Shown here in pieces: positions 40,424-49,471 of a DNA stretch of 64,000 bases. The stretch is from Streptomyces endophytica (GTDB lineage Bacteria; Actinomycetota; Actinomycetes; Streptomycetales; Streptomycetaceae). Position numbers and translations under genes: made by a program. Numbering within the stretch: the first letter of the stretch is position 1; each line of letters opens with the position of its first letter. The notes beneath the pieces were generated by a model. It did not search any database and had not been told where the DNA came from. It was given only the letters and a program-made list of their open reading frames with translations. The stretch lies in contig NZ_CP110636.1 in NCBI RefSeq assembly GCF_026153355.1, positions 2,790,001 to 2,854,000 on the forward strand, read 5' to 3'.

Positions 40424-41373
40424 AGCGTGTCGCCGCCGTCGACTGCGGTACGAACTCCATCCGCCTGCTGGTCGCGGACGTCGACCCGGCGACCGGCGAG
40501 CTGACGGAGCTCGACCGCCGGATGCAGATCGTCCGCCTGGGCCAGGACGTGGACCGCACCGGGCGGCTGGCGCCGGAGGCGCTGGAGCGCACCTTCGCGG
40601 CCTGCCGGGAGTACGCCGCGGTGATCAAGGGCCTGGGCGCCGAGCGGGTCCGTTTCGTGGCGACCTCGGCCTCCCGGGACGCGGAGAACCGCGCGGACTT
40701 CGTGCGCGGCGTGGTGGACATCCTGGGCGTGGAGCCCGAGGTGATCACCGGCGACCAGGAGGCGGAGTTCTCCTTCAACGGCGCCACCAAGGAGCTCACC
40801 GGCCGCGCCGATCTTCATCGTCCGTTCCTGGTGGTGGACATCGGCGGCGGCTCGACCGAGTTCGTCCTCGGTGATGACGCCGTCCGGACCGCGCGCTCGG
40901 TCGACGTCGGCTGCGTCCGGATGACCGAACGGCACCTGGTGCACAACGGCGAGATCAGCGACCCGCCGACCGCCGCCCAGGTCGCCGCCATCAAGGCCGA
41001 CATCGCCAAGGCCCTGGACCACGCGGAGGAGGCCGTCCCGCTGGCCGAGGCCGCCACCCTGGTGGGCCTGGCCGGCTCGGTGACCACCGTCGCCGCGATC
41101 GCCCTAGGCCTCACCCACTACGACTCCGAGGCCATCCACCACTCCCGCATCCCGCTGGCGAAGGTCCGCGAGATCACCGAGCAGCTGCTCACCGCCACCC
41201 ACGCCGAGCGCGCGGCCATCCCGGTCATGCACCCGGGCCGGGTCGACGTGATCGGCGCGGGCGCCCTCGTCCTGCTCGCGATCATGGAACGCACCGGCGC
41301 CGAGGAGGTCGTGGTCAGCGAGCACGACATCCTGGACGGCATCGCTTGGCACGCCGCACTCGACGACGAGTGA
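40420..41373 (+). CDS. ppx: Exopolyphosphatase / guanosine pentaphosphatase (Ppx/GppA family)
   Basis: A 317-residue ASKHA-fold phosphatase that removes phosphate from polyphosphate or pppGpp. Phosphate-1 motif AAVDCGTNSIRLLVADVD and phosphate-2 motif VVDIGGGSTEFVLGD are present, along with FVATSASRDAENRADF, GDQEAEFSF and GAGALVLLAIMER. This is the short single-domain type (about 300 residues), lacking the HD domain of E. coli PPX/GppA. GTG 40420 overlaps the DUF501 stop. It is likely to adjust polyphosphate and stringent-response signals in the cytoplasm; substrate preference cannot be read from sequence. Confidence 0.94.
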   Translation: MKRVAAVDCGTNSIRLLVADVDPATGELTELDRRMQIVRLGQDVDRTGRLAPEALERTFAACREYAAVIKGLGAERVRFVATSASRDAENRADFVRGVVDILGVEPEVITGDQEAEFSFNGATKELTGRADLHRPFLVVDIGGGSTEFVLGDDAVRTARSVDVGCVRMTERHLVHNGEISDPPTAAQVAAIKADIAKALDHAEEAVPLAEAATLVGLAGSVTTVAAIALGLTHYDSEAIHHSRIPLAKVREITEQLLTATHAERAAIPVMHPGRVDVIGAGALVLLAIMERTGAEEVVVSEHDILDGIAWHAALDDE

Positions 41374-41384
41374 CCCTCTGGCTG

Positions 41385-41404
41385 TGAGGCGACCCGGAGC
41401 CTCA
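41385..41404. terminator. Hairpin between convergent ppx and relE
   Basis: TGAGGC-gacccgga-GCCTCA lies between the ppx stop and the minus-strand relE stop, and can serve both directions. Confidence 0.45.
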
Positions 41405-41424
41405 GGGCTTCGGGCTGCCTGCTC

Positions 41425-41694
41425 TCAGATGTTGCGGTAGACGTCGCGTCGGTCGCCGATCTTGACGACGAGGATGATGAGTTCGCCGTCTTCGACCCGA
41501 TAGGCGACCCGGTAGCTGCCGACCCGGAGCCGATAAAGGCCAGACGGGCCGGTGAGTTTCTTGATGTCGGCGTCCTCACGGTACGGATCGTCGCCGAGCG
41601 CGGTCAGTGCGGCCAGGATGCGCATGGCGGCAGGCCGGTCGATGGCTCGAAGTTGCCGCTGTGCCGCCGCAGTGAACCGGAACGCGTACTTCAC
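41425..41694 (-). CDS. RelE/ParE-superfamily toxin
   Basis: An 89-residue ribosome-dependent mRNA-interferase-like toxin. The RelE fold is clear: YAFRFTAAAQRQLRAIDRPA, LGDDPYREDADIKKLTGPSG, LYRLRVGSYRVAYRVEDGEL and IGDRRDVYRNI. The Arg in RVGSYRVAY and the C-terminal DRRDVY match the family. GTG 41694 overlaps the antitoxin stop by 4 bp (GTGA), so it is translated only with its antidote. Part of the phd-relE operon on the minus strand, convergent with ppx. The C-terminal Tyr-Arg pair suggests an active toxin. Confidence 0.93.
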   Translation of the reverse strand: MKYAFRFTAAAQRQLRAIDRPAAMRILAALTALGDDPYREDADIKKLTGPSGLYRLRVGSYRVAYRVEDGELIILVVKIGDRRDVYRNI

Positions 41695-41963
41695 GCCGCG
41701 TCGTCAGTGCGATCGGCGAACAGGTCTGCCAGCAGCTCAGCCATAGACACCGTCGGGCCATCCTGGGCCAGGACCGCTTCCGCCTCCCGGGCCAGCAACA
41801 CGTCGGCTGCTTCCTCCAGCGCGTTGAAGTCCGCGATCGGCACCACGGCCGCGACGGGCTCGCCGTTGCGGGTGATCACCGTAGGTGTGCCCTCCTCGGC
41901 GCGATTGATGTGGTCCGCCAGGTGTGCGCGGGCTTCCCGTACAGTCACAGTGCTCTCGGCCAT
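41691..41963 (-). CDS. Phd/YefM-family antitoxin
   Basis: A 90-residue antitoxin. The N-terminal DNA-binding fold is VTVREARAHLADHINRAEEG and TPTVITRNGEPVAAVVPIAD, with NALEEAADVLLAREAEAVLA following. The acidic C-terminal tail (MAELLADLFADRTDDAA) wraps the toxin. It is first in the operon and is expected to repress it. The ATG lies 6 nt downstream of a -10 (TACACT), so the mRNA is probably leaderless. A TGTAC/GTACA inverted repeat overlaps the promoter. Confidence 0.93.
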   Translation of the reverse strand: MAESTVTVREARAHLADHINRAEEGTPTVITRNGEPVAAVVPIADFNALEEAADVLLAREAEAVLAQDGPTVSMAELLADLFADRTDDAA

Positions 41964-41969
41964 GAAGAA

Positions 41970-41991
41970 AGTGTACGCACGATTGTGTACA
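41970..41991 (-). promoter_or_regulatory. Promoter/operator of the phd-relE operon
   Basis: Minus-strand -10 TACACT (41975-41970) lies 6 nt before ATG 41963. The palindrome TGTAC-n10-GTACA (41972-41991) overlaps it, a plausible binding site for Phd or the Phd-RelE complex. Confidence 0.65.
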
Positions 41992-42105
41992 CACGCGAGT
42001 GCGGCAACGGCCTCTGCCGGGCGGCTTCTTGAGTGGGCGTGGTGCCCTCCGAGCGCGATTCAGGGGCGCTCAGGGGGCTCCGCGGGCGCCCCGTGGAAGA
42101 AAGTT

Positions 42106-42121
42106 CGTGAAATCCTTCACA
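42106..42121 (+). promoter_or_regulatory. Candidate Rex (NADH-sensing) operator upstream of ndh
   Basis: CGTGAAATCCTTCACA matches the Rex consensus TGTGAACGNNTTCACA at 13 of 14 defined-or-symmetric core positions apart from the central CG and first base. It sits about 300 bp upstream of ndh in a 465-bp gap otherwise lacking a gene. NADH dehydrogenase genes are known Rex targets in Streptomyces. Confidence 0.6.
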
Positions 42122-42428
42122 TGAAAAAACCTCCTGTCGGGCGAACAATCTGACTGTGCGACGCTCATTCGAAGGCTTCGGGGCCGTTCGACCCGGAGAA
42201 TGCGCGGGTTCCGGCGGCTCGGTCACGCGCTCCCGCAGGGTGTGATGGGTCACCCGGATGGCCTACAAGGCCTGATCAACGGGGGTCTCCAACGCCTCGC
42301 GTACTACGGTGGTTCCGGCCCGCGCTATGGCGTCCGTCACGAAGCCGGCGGAGTGTAGCAGATGCCCCTCGGGTCCTTGTGAAGGGGCTCACGAGCGACC
42401 CCCCATGTGGGGGTGGATACTCGATTGC

Positions 42429-43816
42429 ATGAGCACCACGGAGCGTCCCAGGATCCTCGTAGTAGGCGGTGGGTACGTAGGCCTGTACGCAGCTCGGCGC
42501 ATCCTCAAGAAGATGCGCTACGGCGAGGCGACCGTCACGGTCGTCGACCCGCGGTCGTACATGACCTATCAGCCCTTCCTCCCCGAAGCCGCCGCCGGCA
42601 GCATCTCCCCCCGGCACGTCGTCGTCCCGCTGCGACGCGTGCTGCCGAAGGCGGAGGTCCTCACCGGCCGGGTCACCACCATCGATCAGGACCGCAAGGT
42701 CGCCACGATCGCCCCGCTGGTCGGCGAGGCGTACGAGCTGCCCTTCGACTACCTGGTCATCGCGATGGGCGCGGTCTCCCGCACCTTCCCGATCCCCGGC
42801 CTCGCCGAGAACGGCATCGGCATGAAGGGCATCGAGGAGGCCATCGGCCTGCGCAACCACGTCCTGGAGCAGCTGGACAAGGCCGACTCCACGACCGACG
42901 AGGACGTCCGCCGCAAGGCGCTCACCTTCGTCTTCGTCGGCGGTGGCTTCGCCGGTGCGGAGACCGTCGGTGAGGTCGAGGACATGGCCCGCGACGCCGC
43001 GAAGTACTACAACAACGTGAAGCGCGAGGACATGCGCTTCCTGCTGGTCGACGTCGCCGACAAGATCCTCCCCGAGGTCGGCCCGAAGCTCGGTGCGTAC
43101 GGCAAGGAGCACCTGGAGTCCCGCGGGGTCGAGGTCTACCTCAAGACCGGCATGGACTCCTGCGTCGACGGCCACGTCAAGCTGAACAACGGCCTCGAGG
43201 TCGACTCCAACACCATCGTGTGGACCGCGGGCGTCAAGCCCAACCCGGCGCTGGCCCGCTTCGGCCTGCCGCTCGGCCCGCGCGGTCACGTCGACACCGC
43301 CCCGTCCCTCCAGGTGCAGGGCACCGACTACATCTGGGCCGCCGGCGACAACGCCCAGGTCCCGGACCTGGTCGGCCGCAAGAACGGCAACGAGAACGCC
43401 TGGTGCCCGCCGAACGCGCAGCACGCGCTGCGGCAGGCCAAGGTCCTCGGCGACAACGTGGTCTCCGGCATGCGGGGCTTCCCGCAGAAGGACTACAGCC
43501 ACGCCAACAAGGGTGCGGTCGCCGGTCTCGGCCTGCACAAGGGCGTCGCGATGATCGTCATGGGCAAGATGAAGATCAAGCTCAAGGGCCGTCTCGCCTG
43601 GTACATGCACCGCGCGTACCACGGCATGGCGATGCCGACGTTCAACCGCAAGATCCGGGTCTTCGCCGACTGGACGCTGGCCATGTTCCTCAAGCGCGAG
43701 GTCGTCTCGCTCGGCGCCATGGAGAACCCCCGCGAGGAGTTCTACGAGGCGGCCAAGCCGGCCCCGCGCCGGCCGCGGCCGGCTCCGGCGACAAGCCGAA
43801 GGCCAAGGCAAGCTGA
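42429..43816 (+). CDS. ndh: Type II NADH dehydrogenase (one frame break at the 3' end)
   Basis: A membrane-associated flavoprotein that passes electrons from NADH to menaquinone without pumping protons. FAD site: ILVVGGGYVGLYAARRIL. NADH site: TFVFVGGGFAGAETVGEVED. Also ATGD-like IWAAGDNAQVPD and the C-terminal amphipathic region LKREVVSLGAM. The reading frame fails near 43765 in CG-rich sequence; one restored base gives AAKPAPAPAAAGSGDKPKAK and a stop at 43814-43816, making 1389 bp, 462 residues. ATG 42429 begins the family N-terminus. Expression is likely to be governed by the Rex-like operator upstream, matching supply to NADH level. Confidence 0.93.
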
Positions 43817-43850
43817 TCCACCGGTCGGGTACCGGAGTACTCCGACCAGC

Positions 43851-43890
43851 CCGAAGGGCGTCCGCCATCCGTGGGGCGGGCGCCCTTCGG
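43851..43890 (+). terminator. Terminator hairpin after ndh
   Basis: CCGAAGGGCG (43851-43860) pairs with CGCCCTTCGG (43881-43890), extended inward by CCGCC/GGCGG. It follows the ndh stop by 34 bp. Confidence 0.8.
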
Positions 43891-44035
43891 CATGTCCGCA
43901 AACGTGTCCGCTCTGGCGAAAACCGTCCCGGGTGAGGTTCTCTTACCAGCGAACGGGACTAACGGGACGCCCCGTTGGCGTTTACGTGGTGGGTGAAACT
44001 TCTTCGCCCGACTCGTCGACACGGAGGTGTGCGAC

Positions 44036-45346
44036 ATGGCCGACGCCGCTGGACGGCTCACCAAGCTCGCCGAGGAGGTACTGGGGGCCCCGCTCCCGGT
44101 GCGCATCCGCGCCTGGGACCGCAGCGAGTCGGGCCCGCCGGGGGCACCCACGCTCGTCTTCCGCAACCGCCGCGCGCTGCGCCGGCTGGTGTTCAAGCCC
44201 GGCGAACTGGGCCTGGCCCGGGCCTGGGTGGCCGGCGACATCGACGTCGACGGCGACCTCTACGACGCGCTCGACCTGCTCGCCGGACTGGTCTGGGAGC
44301 GCGGCGCCGACGCCCCCAAGCCGCAGCGGGCCGCCGTCCTGCGCGCCCTGGCCCGCCCGGAGATCCGTCACGCCGCCCGGGAACTGCTGACCCTGATCGG
44401 CGCGCCGGTCCCGCCCGCACCGCCCGTCGAGGAGTCGCGCCGGCGCCGCGGGCCGCTGCACACCCTGCTGCGCGACAAGGAAGCCATCAGCCACCACTAC
44501 GACGTCGGCAACGACTTCTACGAGCTGGTGCTCGGCCCGTCCATGGTCTACTCCTGCGCCTACTGGGAGGCGCCGGACGCGACCCTGGAGGACGCCCAGC
44601 GCGACAAGCTCGACCTGATCTGCCGCAAGCTCGCCCTGAAGGAGGACCAGCGGCTGCTGGACGTCGGCTGCGGCTGGGGCTCGATGGTGCTGCACGCGGC
44701 CCGCGAGTACGGCGTACGGGCGGTCGGCATCACCCTCTCCGAGGAGCAGGCCACCTACGCGCGCAAGCGGATCGCCGAGGCCGGGCTCGCCGACCGGGTC
44801 GAGATCCGGGTGCAGGACTACCGCGAGATCAAGGACGAGCCGTTCGACGCGATCTCCTCGGTGGGGATGGCCGAGCACGTCGGCCGCGCCCGGTACGCGG
44901 AGTACGCGGACGCGCTGTACGCCCTGCTGCGGCCCGGCGGGCGGCTGCTCAACCACCAGATCGCCCGGCGGCCGGTGGCGGACGAGGAGACCTACCGGGT
45001 CGACGAGTTCATCGACCGGTACGTCTTCCCGGACGGCGAGCTGGCGCCGGTCGGCCGGACCGTGGCCCAGCTGGAGGAGGCCGGGTTCGAGGTGCGGGAC
45101 GTGGAGGCGATCCGCGAGCACTACGCGCTGACGCTGCGTCAGTGGGTCACCAACCTGGAGCGGCGCTGGGACGCGGCGGTGCGGCTCACCTCCCCCGGGC
45201 GGGCCCGGGTATGGCGGCTCTACATGGCCGCCTCGGCGCTGTCGTTCGAGCGCAACCGGATAGGAGTCAACCAGGTGCTGGCCGTACGGACCCCGGAACC
45301 CGGCGCGTCCGGGCTGCCGCTGCGGGCGCGGACCTGGACGGGCTGA
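44036..45346 (+). CDS. Cyclopropane-fatty-acyl-phospholipid synthase family methyltransferase
   Basis: A 436-residue SAM-dependent enzyme that adds a methylene to unsaturated lipid chains in membranes, or a related lipid methyltransferase. An N-terminal lipid-binding SCP-like part is followed by the CFA domain: HYDVGNDFYELVLGPSMVYS, SAM motif LLDVGCGWGSMVLHAA (near residue 206), SVGMAEHVGRARYAEY, and a late LTLRQWVTNLERR. The bicarbonate/active-site region HYDVGN and YSCAYWE are intact. ATG 44036 is chosen over GTG 44027 because GGAGG is 8 nt upstream of the ATG. It lies between ndh and the ABC exporter. Substrate (phospholipid versus other) is not fixed by sequence. Confidence 0.92.
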   Translation: MADAAGRLTKLAEEVLGAPLPVRIRAWDRSESGPPGAPTLVFRNRRALRRLVFKPGELGLARAWVAGDIDVDGDLYDALDLLAGLVWERGADAPKPQRAAVLRALARPEIRHAARELLTLIGAPVPPAPPVEESRRRRGPLHTLLRDKEAISHHYDVGNDFYELVLGPSMVYSCAYWEAPDATLEDAQRDKLDLICRKLALKEDQRLLDVGCGWGSMVLHAAREYGVRAVGITLSEEQATYARKRIAEAGLADRVEIRVQDYREIKDEPFDAISSVGMAEHVGRARYAEYADALYALLRPGGRLLNHQIARRPVADEETYRVDEFIDRYVFPDGELAPVGRTVAQLEEAGFEVRDVEAIREHYALTLRQWVTNLERRWDAAVRLTSPGRARVWRLYMAASALSFERNRIGVNQVLAVRTPEPGASGLPLRARTWTG

Positions 45347-45360
45347 CCCGCCGGGCCGGA

Positions 45361-45406
45361 GAGCGCGTGTGCCGGGTCCCCGCGCGGGGACCCGGCACAC
45401 GCGCTC
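45361..45406. terminator. Bidirectional terminator between cfa and the ABC permease gene
   Basis: A perfect 23-bp palindrome with essentially no loop (arm begins GAGCGCGTGTGCCGGGTCCC). It lies between convergent genes and serves both. Confidence 0.9.
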
Positions 45407-45414
45407 TTCCGCGG

Positions 45415-47949
45415 TTACTCCGCCTTGATCGACGCCAGCATGTTCAGCCGGGCCGCCCGCCGTGCCGGCCAGAGCGCGGCCAGGACGCCGACGAGGGCGG
45501 CCAGCGCGAGGAACATCCCCATCCGGTCCCAGGGCAGGACCAGTTCGTACGTCGCCAGGTGGCCGGAGATCAGCTCACCGGCGGCCCAGCCGAAGAAGAC
45601 GCCCAGGCCGATGCCGAGCACCCCGCCGAAGAGCGAGATCACCAGCGACTCCAGGCGCACCATGCGCTTGACGCCGCGCCGGTCCAGGCCGATGGCCCGC
45701 AGCATGCCGATCTCCTGGGAGCGTTCGAAGACCGACATCGCCAGGGTGTTGATGACGCCGAGCACCGCGACGATCACTGCCATGGCCAGCAGCCCGTAGA
45801 GCATGTTCAGCATCAGGTTGAACATCTTGGCGATGCCGTCGGAGACGTCCTGCTTGTCGGAGACGGAGATCGCCGGGTTCTTGCCGAGCGCGGTGACCAG
45901 TGCGTCCTTGGTGGCGTCGGTGGCCCCGTCCTTCGTCTTGACCATCACCTGCATGTCGGTGATCTGCTTCTGGTGCGGGGCCAGCGTGGCGTTGTCCAGG
46001 AGGACGCCGCTCAGCATCTCGTTGCCCCGGTAGACGCCCGAGACGGTCAGCGTGCCCTTCTTGCCGTCCTCGTAGGTCACCGGGAAGCGGGAGCCGGGCC
46101 GCCAGCCCTTCTCCTTGGCGGTCGCGTCGTCCACGACCACCTTGTCGCCGCGCAGGTCGCCCAGCGCCCCCTGGGTGAAGTCGAGCCGGGTGAGCTTGCC
46201 GAAGTCCGGGCCGTTCACGCCGGTCAGGTACGCGGTGCCGGTGCCGATCCGGGCCGGGGAGTTGCGCAGCGGGCTGACCGCGGTGACCTGGTCGAGGCCG
46301 CTCAGCTGCTTCTCGACGGCGGGGGAGAGCGGCGTGCGGCTGGCCATGGAGACGACGTAGTCGGCCTTCAGCGCGTCGGTGGCCATCTTGTCGATGCCCT
46401 TCTGCACGCTGCCCGCGATCACCGTCATACCGGTGATCAGGGCCAGCCCGACCATCAGCGCGGACGCCGTGGCGGCCGTACGGCGCGGGTTGCGGACCGC
46501 GTTCTGCCGCGCGAGGGAACCGGAGATCCCGAAGGCGCGCAGCACGGGCGCGGCCAGCGCGATCAGCGGACGGGACAGCAGCGGCGTCAGGATGAACACG
46601 CCGATCAGCAGCAGCGCCGCACCGCCGCCCATGACGACCTTGCCGTCGGACATCCCGGTGGCGACCAGCACCCCGGCCGCACCGGCGCCCGCGAACAGTG
46701 CACCGATGGTGTTGCGGACCACCAGCGACTTGGTGGTGGCGGTGGCGTGCACGCTGTTCATCGCGGCGACCGGCGGGATCTTCGCGGCCCGGCGGCCGGG
46801 CAGCCAGGCGGCCAGGACGGTGATGACGATGCCGACCAGCAGCGAGGTCGCGACCGTCGACGGCGAGACCACCAGGGGCCCGTCGGGGACGGTGGCTCCG
46901 GTGGCGCTCATCAGGGCGCGCAGGCCGGCGCCGATGCCGACACCGGCGGCCAGGCCGGTGACCGCGGCGACCGCGCCGACGACGAACGCCTCGATCAGCA
47001 CCGAGCGGGTGACCTGACGGCGGGAGGCGCCGACCGCCCGCAGCAGGGCCAGCTCCTTGGTGCGCTGGGCGACCAGCATGGTGAAGGTGTTGGCGATGAT
47101 GAAGACGCCGACGAAGAGCGCGATACCGGCGAAGGCCAGCAGGCCGGTCTTCATGCCGTCCATGCTCTCGGCGATCATCTTCGCCTGCTCGTCGGCGAGT
47201 TGACGGCCCGTGGTGGCCTCCGCGCCGTCCTTGGGCAGCACCTTGTCGACCGCGGCCTTCAGGGCCGTCTGCGAGGTGCCGGGTGCGGCGGTGACGTCGA
47301 TCTCGCTGAACGTGCCGGGTGCGGCGAACAGCTTCTGGGCGGTCGGGGTGTCGAACAGCGCCAGGCTGCCGCCGGCCGCCACGGTGCCGTCGTCGGTGGT
47401 GAAGACGCCGGTCAGCTTCTGCTCGCGGACCGGTCCGTCGACCGAGATCCGGACGGTGTCCCCGACCTTGTAGCCGGCCTTGTCCGCGGTGTGCGCGTCC
47501 AGGGCGAACTCGTGCGGGCCCTTGGGGGCGGTGCCGTCGCGCAGCGGGTAGCGGGCGTCGGTGCCGTCCTTGCCGGGGAAGTAGTTGCCGCCGCGGGTGG
47601 AGAAGCCGTCCCCGATCAGCGCGCCCTTCTTGTCGGCGATGGCGGTGAAGCCGGAGACGGTGCCGGTGGCGGAGGCCGCGCCGGGTACCCGGGCGGCCGC
47701 GTCGAGCAGCTTCCGGTCGAGCCGCGGGGTCCGGCCGGGCGCGCCCCGGTGGTCGCCTGCGGAACGCGGCTGGACGGCGACGTCGACGCGGTCGAAGCCC
47801 TTCTGGGAGCTGGCCTGGTACGCGTCGGAGATGGTCGAGGTGAAGACCAGGGTGCCGGAGACGAAGGCCACGCCGAGCATCACGGCGAGGACGGTCATCA
47901 GCAGCCGGGCCTTGTGCGCAAGCACGTTGCGCAAGGCGGTACGGAACAT
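45415..47949 (-). CDS. FtsX/MacB-type ABC transporter permease
   Basis: An 844-residue permease of the duplicated FtsX type. Residues ~1-45 hold TM1 (ARLLMTVLAVMLGVAFVSGT); a MacB_PCD-like periplasmic core follows (~50-230). The first FtsX domain is ~255-400 (FAGIALFVGVFIIANTFTML, LRAVGASRRQVTRSVLIEA). A middle pair of TMs is near 420-470. A second copy is in ~480-840 (TASALMVGLALITGMTVIAG, LRAIGLDRRGVKRMVRLE). The partner ATPase lies 47 bp upstream on the same strand, so they form an operon. Members export lipids, peptides or antibiotics, or help cell-envelope processes. ATG 47949 is well placed. Substrate unknown. Confidence 0.92.
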   Translation of the reverse strand: MFRTALRNVLAHKARLLMTVLAVMLGVAFVSGTLVFTSTISDAYQASSQKGFDRVDVAVQPRSAGDHRGAPGRTPRLDRKLLDAAARVPGAASATGTVSGFTAIADKKGALIGDGFSTRGGNYFPGKDGTDARYPLRDGTAPKGPHEFALDAHTADKAGYKVGDTVRISVDGPVREQKLTGVFTTDDGTVAAGGSLALFDTPTAQKLFAAPGTFSEIDVTAAPGTSQTALKAAVDKVLPKDGAEATTGRQLADEQAKMIAESMDGMKTGLLAFAGIALFVGVFIIANTFTMLVAQRTKELALLRAVGASRRQVTRSVLIEAFVVGAVAAVTGLAAGVGIGAGLRALMSATGATVPDGPLVVSPSTVATSLLVGIVITVLAAWLPGRRAAKIPPVAAMNSVHATATTKSLVVRNTIGALFAGAGAAGVLVATGMSDGKVVMGGGAALLLIGVFILTPLLSRPLIALAAPVLRAFGISGSLARQNAVRNPRRTAATASALMVGLALITGMTVIAGSVQKGIDKMATDALKADYVVSMASRTPLSPAVEKQLSGLDQVTAVSPLRNSPARIGTGTAYLTGVNGPDFGKLTRLDFTQGALGDLRGDKVVVDDATAKEKGWRPGSRFPVTYEDGKKGTLTVSGVYRGNEMLSGVLLDNATLAPHQKQITDMQVMVKTKDGATDATKDALVTALGKNPAISVSDKQDVSDGIAKMFNLMLNMLYGLLAMAVIVAVLGVINTLAMSVFERSQEIGMLRAIGLDRRGVKRMVRLESLVISLFGGVLGIGLGVFFGWAAGELISGHLATYELVLPWDRMGMFLALAALVGVLAALWPARRAARLNMLASIKAE

Positions 47950-47996
47950 GAGTGGTCAGTCCTGGAGGAGAGGTCCGGAGTACGGGTGGCTGCTGA

Positions 47997-48809
47997 TCAG
48001 CTCGTGCGGCCCTTGGCGTCGAAGCCGGGGGCCTGGGGGGCACCCCCGGAAAAACGCAGCATGCGCTCCAGGACCATGTCGGCGGTCGGGTCCGGCATGT
48101 CGTCGACGATCCGGCCGTCGGCGAGGAAGACCACCCGGTCCGCGTAGGAGGCGGCGACCGGGTCGTGGGTGACCATCACCACGGTCTGGCCGAGCTCGCG
48201 CACGGAGTTGCGCAGGAAGCCCAGCACCTCGGCGCCGGAGCGCGAGTCCAGGTTCCCGGTGGGCTCGTCGGCGAAGATGATCTCGGGCCGGGAGGCGAGC
48301 GCGCGGGCGACCGCGACCCGCTGCTGCTGGCCGCCGGAGAGCTGGCTGGGGCGGTGCTTGAGGCGGCCGGCCAGGCCGACGGTCTCCACCACGCGGTCCA
48401 GCCAGGCGCGGTCCGGCTTGCGGCCCGCGATGTCCATGGGCAGCGTGATGTTCTCCAGCGCGTTCAGGGTCGGCAGCAGGTTGAACGCCTGGAAGACGAA
48501 GCCGATCTTGTCGCGCCGCAGCTGGGTGAGCTTCTTGTCCTTGAGGCCGGTCAGCTCGACGTCGCCTATCCGGGCGGAGCCGCCGGAGATCGAGTCCAGT
48601 CCGGCCATGCAGTGCATCAGCGTCGACTTGCCGGACCCGGAGGGGCCCATGATCGCGGTGAACTGCGCCTGCCGGAAGTCGACGGAGACCGCGTCCAGGG
48701 CGACCACCTGGGTCTCGCCCTGGCCGTAGACCTTGGTGAGATCCGTGGCGCGGGCGGCCACCGCGGTGGTGCGGCCGGCGGTCGGGACACCGGAGTGGGT
48801 GGTGGTCAC
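47997..48809 (-). CDS. ABC transporter ATP-binding protein (LolD/MacB type)
   Basis: The 270-residue ATPase that powers the downstream FtsX-type permease. Walker A GPSGSGKSTL near residue 55, Q-loop FVFQAFNLLPTLNALEN, signature LSGGQQQRVAVARAL, Walker B IIFADEPTGNLDSRSG and switch His in VMVTHDP are all present. GTG 48809 has AGGAG about 9 nt upstream; the first ~22 residues are a disordered extension before TDLTKVYGQGETQVVALDAV. It is the first gene of the exporter operon. The organisation is typical of exporters in the LolCDE/MacAB family. Confidence 0.94.
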   Translation of the reverse strand: MTTTHSGVPTAGRTTAVAARATDLTKVYGQGETQVVALDAVSVDFRQAQFTAIMGPSGSGKSTLMHCMAGLDSISGGSARIGDVELTGLKDKKLTQLRRDKIGFVFQAFNLLPTLNALENITLPMDIAGRKPDRAWLDRVVETVGLAGRLKHRPSQLSGGQQQRVAVARALASRPEIIFADEPTGNLDSRSGAEVLGFLRNSVRELGQTVVMVTHDPVAASYADRVVFLADGRIVDDMPDPTADMVLERMLRFSGGAPQAPGFDAKGRTS

Positions 48810-49283
48810 GGGAACGAGCTCCTGTCGGGACGAGGGACCATCGGGGCCGCGCGGCCGGGAGGCACGCCGCGGACGCCATGCGGACGCTTTCCATCGTGGG
48901 TCAGCGCACGGGGGGAGGACGTCAACCCCTGTGACCGTCCTTGACCACCCCTGGGCAGTACCCGCGGTCCGTCCGGTCATCCCGGAGGAGGAGACGAACC
49001 CTGAGGCGGGGGCGGCGTACCGGGCGGTGCGGCGGGCGTCCCCGGTCGGGTGACGGGGGTGGTGGGCAGGCGTCGAGTTTCCGTCAATTCGGGTACTGAT
49101 TTGCGCCGCGGCGGGGCGTGGCAAAGGCAGGCACCAGGCATGTGCCCACGGCCTGTACCCAGCGCTGATGCACCCTCAGTTGCCAATAAAATAAGACAAC
49201 CTCGGGATGAGCGGCCGATCTGCGTCGTGCGCTGCGGGCTACGCTCGTGCTGCCCTCTTTGGGGTGGCATGGGGGATCCCCAA
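48810..49283 (+). promoter_or_regulatory. Region between the ABC operon and bldA
   Basis: 474 bp with no convincing gene. The left part holds the ABC operon promoter. The right part holds a -10-like TACGCT (49240-49245) about 40 bp before bldA, an AT-rich patch (49181-49195), and an imperfect hairpin TTTGGGG / TCCCCAAG just before the tRNA, possibly in its leader. Confidence 0.5.
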
Positions 49284-49365
49284 GCCCGGATGGTGGAATG
49301 CAGACACGGCGAGCTTAAACCTCGCTGGCCTACGGGCCGTGCCGGTTCAAGTCCGGCTCCGGGCA
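49284..49365 (+). tRNA. bldA: tRNA-Leu (anticodon TAA), bldA
   Basis: 82-nt leucine tRNA: acceptor stem GCCCGGA / TCCGGGC with discriminator A, D-arm GGTGGAATGCAGACAC, anticodon stem GCGAG/CTCGC with loop CTTAAAC (anticodon TAA), a long variable arm as in class II tRNAs, and T-arm GCCGGTTCAAGTCCGGC. CCA is not encoded. It is the only tRNA that reads UUA efficiently and so controls TTA-containing developmental and antibiotic genes in Streptomyces. Confidence 0.97.
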
Positions 49366-49425
49366 CTCCGCACGTGACCAAGGCGGGGTTCGAAGTCGGG
49401 TGCTTACCTGAATTTTCAACGAGAA

Positions 49426-49451
49426 GGGCCGCCGGGGCAAACCGGCGGCCC
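49426..49451. terminator. Terminator between bldA and the GT4 gene
   Basis: Perfect 10-bp stem GGGCCGCCGG / CCGGCGGCCC with 6-nt loop, then a T-rich tail. It is 60 bp after bldA and 20 bp after the convergent GT4 stop, so it can act both ways. Confidence 0.85.
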
Positions 49452-49471
49452 TCGTGCTTTGTTCGGCGGGC

